64,000 bases of DNA from DATNBU01 sp964476185. GTDB lineage: Bacteria; Desulfobacterota; Binatia; UBA1149; CAITLU01. The stretch lies in the NCBI GenBank assembly GCA_964476185.1, contig CAYYZO010000006.1, positions 23,777-87,776 of the forward strand, read 5' to 3'. The notes under the pieces were generated by a model that saw only the letters and a program-made list of their open reading frames with translations, searched no databases and was not told where the DNA came from. The translations under genes and the position numbers were made by a program. Positions 61,276 through 64,000 of the stretch are shown here, piece by piece; the first letter of the stretch is position 1; each line of letters opens with the position of its first letter.

Positions 61276-61308
61276 GAGGTGGGCCCGTCGCCCGCCTCTT
61301 TTTGTTTG
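61276..61308 (+). terminator. intrinsic terminator upstream of rimP
   Basis: A 9-bp stem (61276-61284 with 61290-61298, one T-G wobble) and a 5-nt loop CCGTC are followed directly by TTTTTGTTTG, a classical Rho-independent terminator and the clearest T tract in the window. It lies 31 bp before the rimP start, so it either ends greA transcripts or acts as an attenuator in the rimP-nusA leader. Confidence 0.8.
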
Positions 61309-61339
61309 TGCCCCCGGACGGCAGGTTCGGACTGGCGGA

Positions 61340-61894
61340 ATGGGCAAGGACGTCTCCAGGATCACCAGGGTTCTGGCGATCGCCGAGCCGATCGCGGCCG
61401 AGCGCGGCCTCGAGATCCTCGACATCGAGCTCGGCGGTACCGCGTCGAACCCGTTGGTGAGGGTGCTGCTGGACAGCCCCGACGAGGGGCGGCGGGTCGG
61501 CATCGACGACTGCCAGGAAGTCAGCCAGCGCCTCGGCGACGCGCTCGACGCGTACGACGCCGTGGCCGGGCGCTACATGCTCGAGGTTTCGTCGCCGGGC
61601 GTGAACCGGCCGCTGAAGCGTCCGGAGCATTTCCGGCGGGTGCTCGGCCAGAAGGTCCGGGTCAGGACGACGAGGACGACCGCCGGCGAGCGGCGAACCC
61701 TAGTCGGGCGGCTCGAGGCGACCGACGACACCGGGATCGAGGTCGCGACGGAGACGGGCCCGGAGCGGATCGCGTTCGACGCGATCGACAAGGCGAACCT
61801 GGAGTTCGAGTTCGAGCCGGTGGGCCACCGACCGGGCGGATCCGGCAAGAAAAAGCGCCGCCAGGCCGGCGGATCGGGCCGGCAGGCAAGTTGA
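61340..61894 (+). CDS. rimP: ribosome maturation factor RimP
   Basis: RimP helps late assembly of the 30S subunit. The 184-residue protein has the N-terminal alpha/beta domain with IAAERGLEILDIELGG (about 19-34), VGIDDCQEVSQRLGDALD, and EVSSPGVNRPLKRPEHF (about 81-97), the family hallmark, then the C-terminal SH3-like domain. A Lys/Arg-rich tail ends it. ATG 61340 lies downstream of the intrinsic terminator. nusA follows 14 bp later, as in most bacteria. Confidence 0.94.
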   Translation: MGKDVSRITRVLAIAEPIAAERGLEILDIELGGTASNPLVRVLLDSPDEGRRVGIDDCQEVSQRLGDALDAYDAVAGRYMLEVSSPGVNRPLKRPEHFRRVLGQKVRVRTTRTTAGERRTLVGRLEATDDTGIEVATETGPERIAFDAIDKANLEFEFEPVGHRPGGSGKKKRRQAGGSGRQAS

Positions 61895-61908
61895 GCAGGA
61901 CGGACACG

Positions 61909-63348
61909 ATGCAAGCAGAGTTCCTCAGGGTCATCGACGCAGTCAGCAAAGAGAAGGGCATCGACCGGGCGCTCGTCATCGAGACGCTCGAGGAGGCGAT
62001 GAAGTCCGCCGCGAAGAAGACGCACGGCGCCGACATCAACGTCGAGGCCAAGTTCGACCCGTCCACCGGGGAGATCGAGCTCTTCAAGATCCAGACGGTC
62101 GTCGCCGAGATCGAGAACCCGGCCGTCGAGATCGACCTCGAATCGGCGCGCGCGCAGTTCGACCCGGAGTGCCAGATCGGCGACGAGCTGCTGACCAAGC
62201 TCGATCCGCCCGATTCGCGCATCGCCGCCCAGGCCGCGAAGCAGAACATCGTCCAGAAGGTGCGCGAGCACGAGCGGGCGATGATCTACAGCGAGTACAA
62301 GCAGCACGAGGGCACGATCCAGTCCGGGGTCGTCATGCGCTTCGAGAAGCGCAACCTGATCGTGCAGCTCCGCCCCAACGTGGACGCGATCCTGCCGGAG
62401 CGCGAGCAGATCCCGCGCGAACGCTACCGCCAGGGGGACCGCATCCGGGCTCTCGTGCTGCGGGTCGACGAGAATGCGCGCGGCCCGCAGATCGTGCTGT
62501 CCCGCACCAACCCGCAGCTCGTCTCGAAGCTCTTCGAGCAGGAAGTCCCCGAGGTCTACGAGGGCATCGTCGAGATCAAGGATGTCGTGCGCGAGCCGGG
62601 CGGCCGCGCGAAGATCGCGGTCGTCTCGAACGACAGCGACGTCGACCCCGTCGGCGCCTGCGTCGGGATGCGCGGCAGCCGGGTCCAGGCGGTCGTGCAG
62701 GAACTCCGCGGCGAGCGTATCGACATCGTCCCGTGGACGCCGGACGAGACCGAGTTCGTTTGCCGCGCCCTTTCTCCGGCGAAGGTCTCGCGCATCGTCA
62801 TCGACGAGGCGGACCATTCGATGGAAGTGATCGTGCCGGACGACCAGCTGTCGCTCGCGATCGGGCGCAAGGGCCAGAACGTGCGGCTCGCCGGCAAATT
62901 GACGCGCTGGAAGCTCGACGTGCACAGCGACAGCGAGTACGAGCGGTGGCAGCGCGAGTCGCGGCTCTCGCTGCGGCGCGTGGAAGGGCTGTCCGACCTG
63001 CGCGCGGAGCTGCTGCTGGCCGACGGCTACAAGTCGGCGGGTGAACTCGCGGCGAGCAAGCCCGAGGACATCGCCGAGGTCCTCGAGTGCACGCCCGAGG
63101 AGGCGCAGCCGCTCATCGACGCCGCTCGCGCCGCCGACAAGCTCGAGCGCCGGGAAAAGATCGTGCGTCGCATCACGAGCGCTGTCTCCGAGGCCGCTGA
63201 GGCGGTGCTCGCGCGTGCGGCTGCGGAGGCCGCCAGCGAGGCCGCCGGCGAGAACACCGGCGAAGGCGCTGCGGAGAGTCCCGGCGCCGGCGTCACGGAA
63301 GAGCCCGCAGGCGAGGCGACCGAAGGCACGGAGGCGCCGCCGGCATGA
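61909..63348 (+). CDS. nusA: transcription termination/antitermination factor NusA
   Basis: NusA modulates RNA polymerase pausing, termination and antitermination. The 479-residue protein has the N-terminal RNAP-binding domain (FLRVIDAVSKEKGIDRALVIETLEEAM), S1 domain (GTIQSGVVMRFEKRNLIVQL, about 139-158), KH1 and KH2 (VDPVGACVGMRGSRVQAV; LSLAIGRKGQNVRLAGKLT), and a helical C-terminal extension followed by an Ala/Glu tail. AGCAGGA precedes ATG 61909. The ylxR start overlaps its stop (ATGA). Order rimP-nusA-ylxR-(infB) is the standard operon. Confidence 0.96.
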   Translation: MQAEFLRVIDAVSKEKGIDRALVIETLEEAMKSAAKKTHGADINVEAKFDPSTGEIELFKIQTVVAEIENPAVEIDLESARAQFDPECQIGDELLTKLDPPDSRIAAQAAKQNIVQKVREHERAMIYSEYKQHEGTIQSGVVMRFEKRNLIVQLRPNVDAILPEREQIPRERYRQGDRIRALVLRVDENARGPQIVLSRTNPQLVSKLFEQEVPEVYEGIVEIKDVVREPGGRAKIAVVSNDSDVDPVGACVGMRGSRVQAVVQELRGERIDIVPWTPDETEFVCRALSPAKVSRIVIDEADHSMEVIVPDDQLSLAIGRKGQNVRLAGKLTRWKLDVHSDSEYERWQRESRLSLRRVEGLSDLRAELLLADGYKSAGELAASKPEDIAEVLECTPEEAQPLIDAARAADKLERREKIVRRITSAVSEAAEAVLARAAAEAASEAAGENTGEGAAESPGAGVTEEPAGEATEGTEAPPA

Positions 63349-63659
63349 CGACCGCCCTCGCCAGCTCGTCGCCGACGCGCACGTGCGCGGGCTGCGGACG
63401 CCGCGACGCCCAGGCGCAGATGATTCGCTTGCGCCTGGTCGGCGGTGTCATCGGGCCGAGCGGACGCAGCGGCACGGGCCGCAGCGCCTACGTGCACGAC
63501 CGCGGCGATTGCGTGCGCGGGCTCGTCAAGAGCCGGCTGCTCGGGAAGTCGTTGCGCGCCAACGTGGCGAAGGAAGCCCGACTGGCGCTGGTCGAGCGGC
63601 TCGAGGGGAGCTGGTCGGACCGGGACGGAACCTCGCAGGCCTTCGGCCTGCACGATTGA
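63345..63659 (+). CDS. ylxR: YlxR-family protein (DUF448)
   Basis: This 104-residue protein has the YlxR core: RTCAGCGRRDAQAQMIRLRL (12-31, with a CxxC pair) and GRSAYVHDRGDCVRGLVKSRLLGKSL. It is an RNA-binding protein found between nusA and infB in most bacteria and reported to modulate RNase P. The ATG overlaps the nusA stop as ATGA. The C-terminal region (SWSDRDGTSQAFGLHD) is variable. No anomalies. Confidence 0.92.
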   Translation: MTTALASSSPTRTCAGCGRRDAQAQMIRLRLVGGVIGPSGRSGTGRSAYVHDRGDCVRGLVKSRLLGKSLRANVAKEARLALVERLEGSWSDRDGTSQAFGLHD

Positions 63660-63698
63660 GAACGGAACGAACGAAGGAAGACGGAAGCAGAAGGGCAC

Positions 63699-64000
63699 AT
63701 GGCAGAGACTCGAATCGGCACGGAAAGAGGAAAGTCCGCGACGCGCCCGCCGGCTGCGGCGGGCACGGCGGCGCCCGCCGCGAAGTCCGCGGCCCCATCG
63801 GTCGTGATCCGGCGTGTGCGCCGGCGCTCGGAACCGGAAGTCGCCGCGAACGATGCGTCGTCGGCGCTGGGCATCGGCAACCGCCGTGTATCGACCATGG
63901 TCGACATCGCGCCGGAGACGCTCGCGCTGTTCGACACGAACGCATTCGCCTACGCGGCCACCGGTAGCCCGTACCTCGCGCAGTCGACCGCGCCGGTGAC
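63699..64000 (+). CDS. infB: probable translation initiation factor IF-2, N-terminal part (cut by window end)
   Basis: An open frame from ATG 63699 runs off the window end (100 codons seen, no stop). Residues 1-35 are Ala/Pro/Lys-rich, then VVIRRVRRRSEPEV, then a Ser/Ala-rich low-complexity stretch. Position after nusA-ylxR strongly suggests infB, and a long disordered lead is common in IF-2. The usual IF2_N opening (VYELAKE type) is not visible in this part, so the assignment rests on order. The GTPase domain lies outside the window. Confidence 0.55.
   Translation, partial: MAETRIGTERGKSATRPPAAAGTAAPAAKSAAPSVVIRRVRRRSEPEVAANDASSALGIGNRRVSTMVDIAPETLALFDTNAFAYAATGSPYLAQSTAPV

Noticed and set aside
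61176..61339. Possible tRNA (metY-like) before rimP
   Set aside because: I looked for an acceptor stem, T-loop GTTC and a matching anticodon loop; none forms together.

Overview
The window is a GC-rich (roughly 70%) bacterial chromosome segment of about 63 genes. There are no rRNA or tRNA genes, CRISPR arrays, insertion sequences or phage genes that I can see. Lnt, YajC-SecD-SecF, PlsB-type acyltransferases, a YdbH/DUF1318 envelope pair, a DamX-like SPOR protein and NusA-YlxR point to a Gram-negative. P450, ferredoxin, Rieske oxygenase and SCP2-type thiolase genes point to aerobic catabolism of lipids or steroid-like compounds. Two large secreted Cys-rich proteins add to a picture that fits the former deltaproteobacteria (Binatota/Desulfobacterota/Myxococcota-like). 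I infer that placement and cannot prove it from the window.

Layout. 1-4665 (minus): a tightly overlapping operon with two paralogous GT4 glycosyltransferases, a sugar-phosphate-type nucleotidyltransferase, a CDP-alcohol phosphatidyltransferase and a phosphoglycerate-mutase-like enzyme. It looks like a pathway that activates a polyol phosphate, transfers it, possibly trims it and then glycosylates it. 4951-8749: a secreted Cys-rich protein with dockerin-like repeats, a winged-helix/TPR regulator and a small tautomerase. 8753-13839: a P450-ferredoxin pair, a divergent TetR gene and a translationally coupled YdbH-like/DUF1318 envelope pair. 13850-19539: Lnt, a gamma-carbonic-anhydrase-like protein, two MaoC/hotdog dehydratases, an SCP2-type thiolase and an enoyl-CoA hydratase, ending in a 17-bp perfect terminator hairpin. 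19635-25182: the second, larger Cys-rich secreted protein, an SMP-30-like protein, a carboxymuconolactone-decarboxylase-like protein and an MFS exporter. 25211-32476: a histone-deacetylase-like enzyme with an unknown partner, then an acyl-lipid block (HAD-PlsC fusion, PlsB, wax ester synthase/DGAT). 32458-34196: a KshA-like Rieske oxygenase with its TetR regulator, whose start is preceded by an exact match to the published mycobacterial KstR operator consensus.

From 34210 to the end the genes are mostly housekeeping: thioesterase, holA, a DamX-like ATPase, polyprenyl synthase, ferredoxin, flippase-like protein, coaBC, uracil-DNA glycosylase, queA, tgt, yajC, secD, secF, a methyltransferase, nadA, queG, an A-type Fe-S carrier, an arabinokinase-like glycosyltransferase, DUF4149, HAD, trmI, two small zinc-ribbon-like proteins, an RluA-family enzyme, a mannose-1-phosphate guanylyltransferase, a second PlsB, YqeY, greA and rimP-nusA-ylxR-(infB). 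An intrinsic terminator lies in the leader of the rimP-nusA operon.

Many gene junctions overlap as ATGA or GTGA, so operons and translational coupling are the rule and GTG starts are common. The strongest leads for new biology are the 5-gene CDP-alcohol/glycosyltransferase operon, the KstR-type operator outside Actinobacteria, the Cys-rich secreted family, the TetR-YdbH-DUF1318 operon and the deacetylase with its unknown partner.
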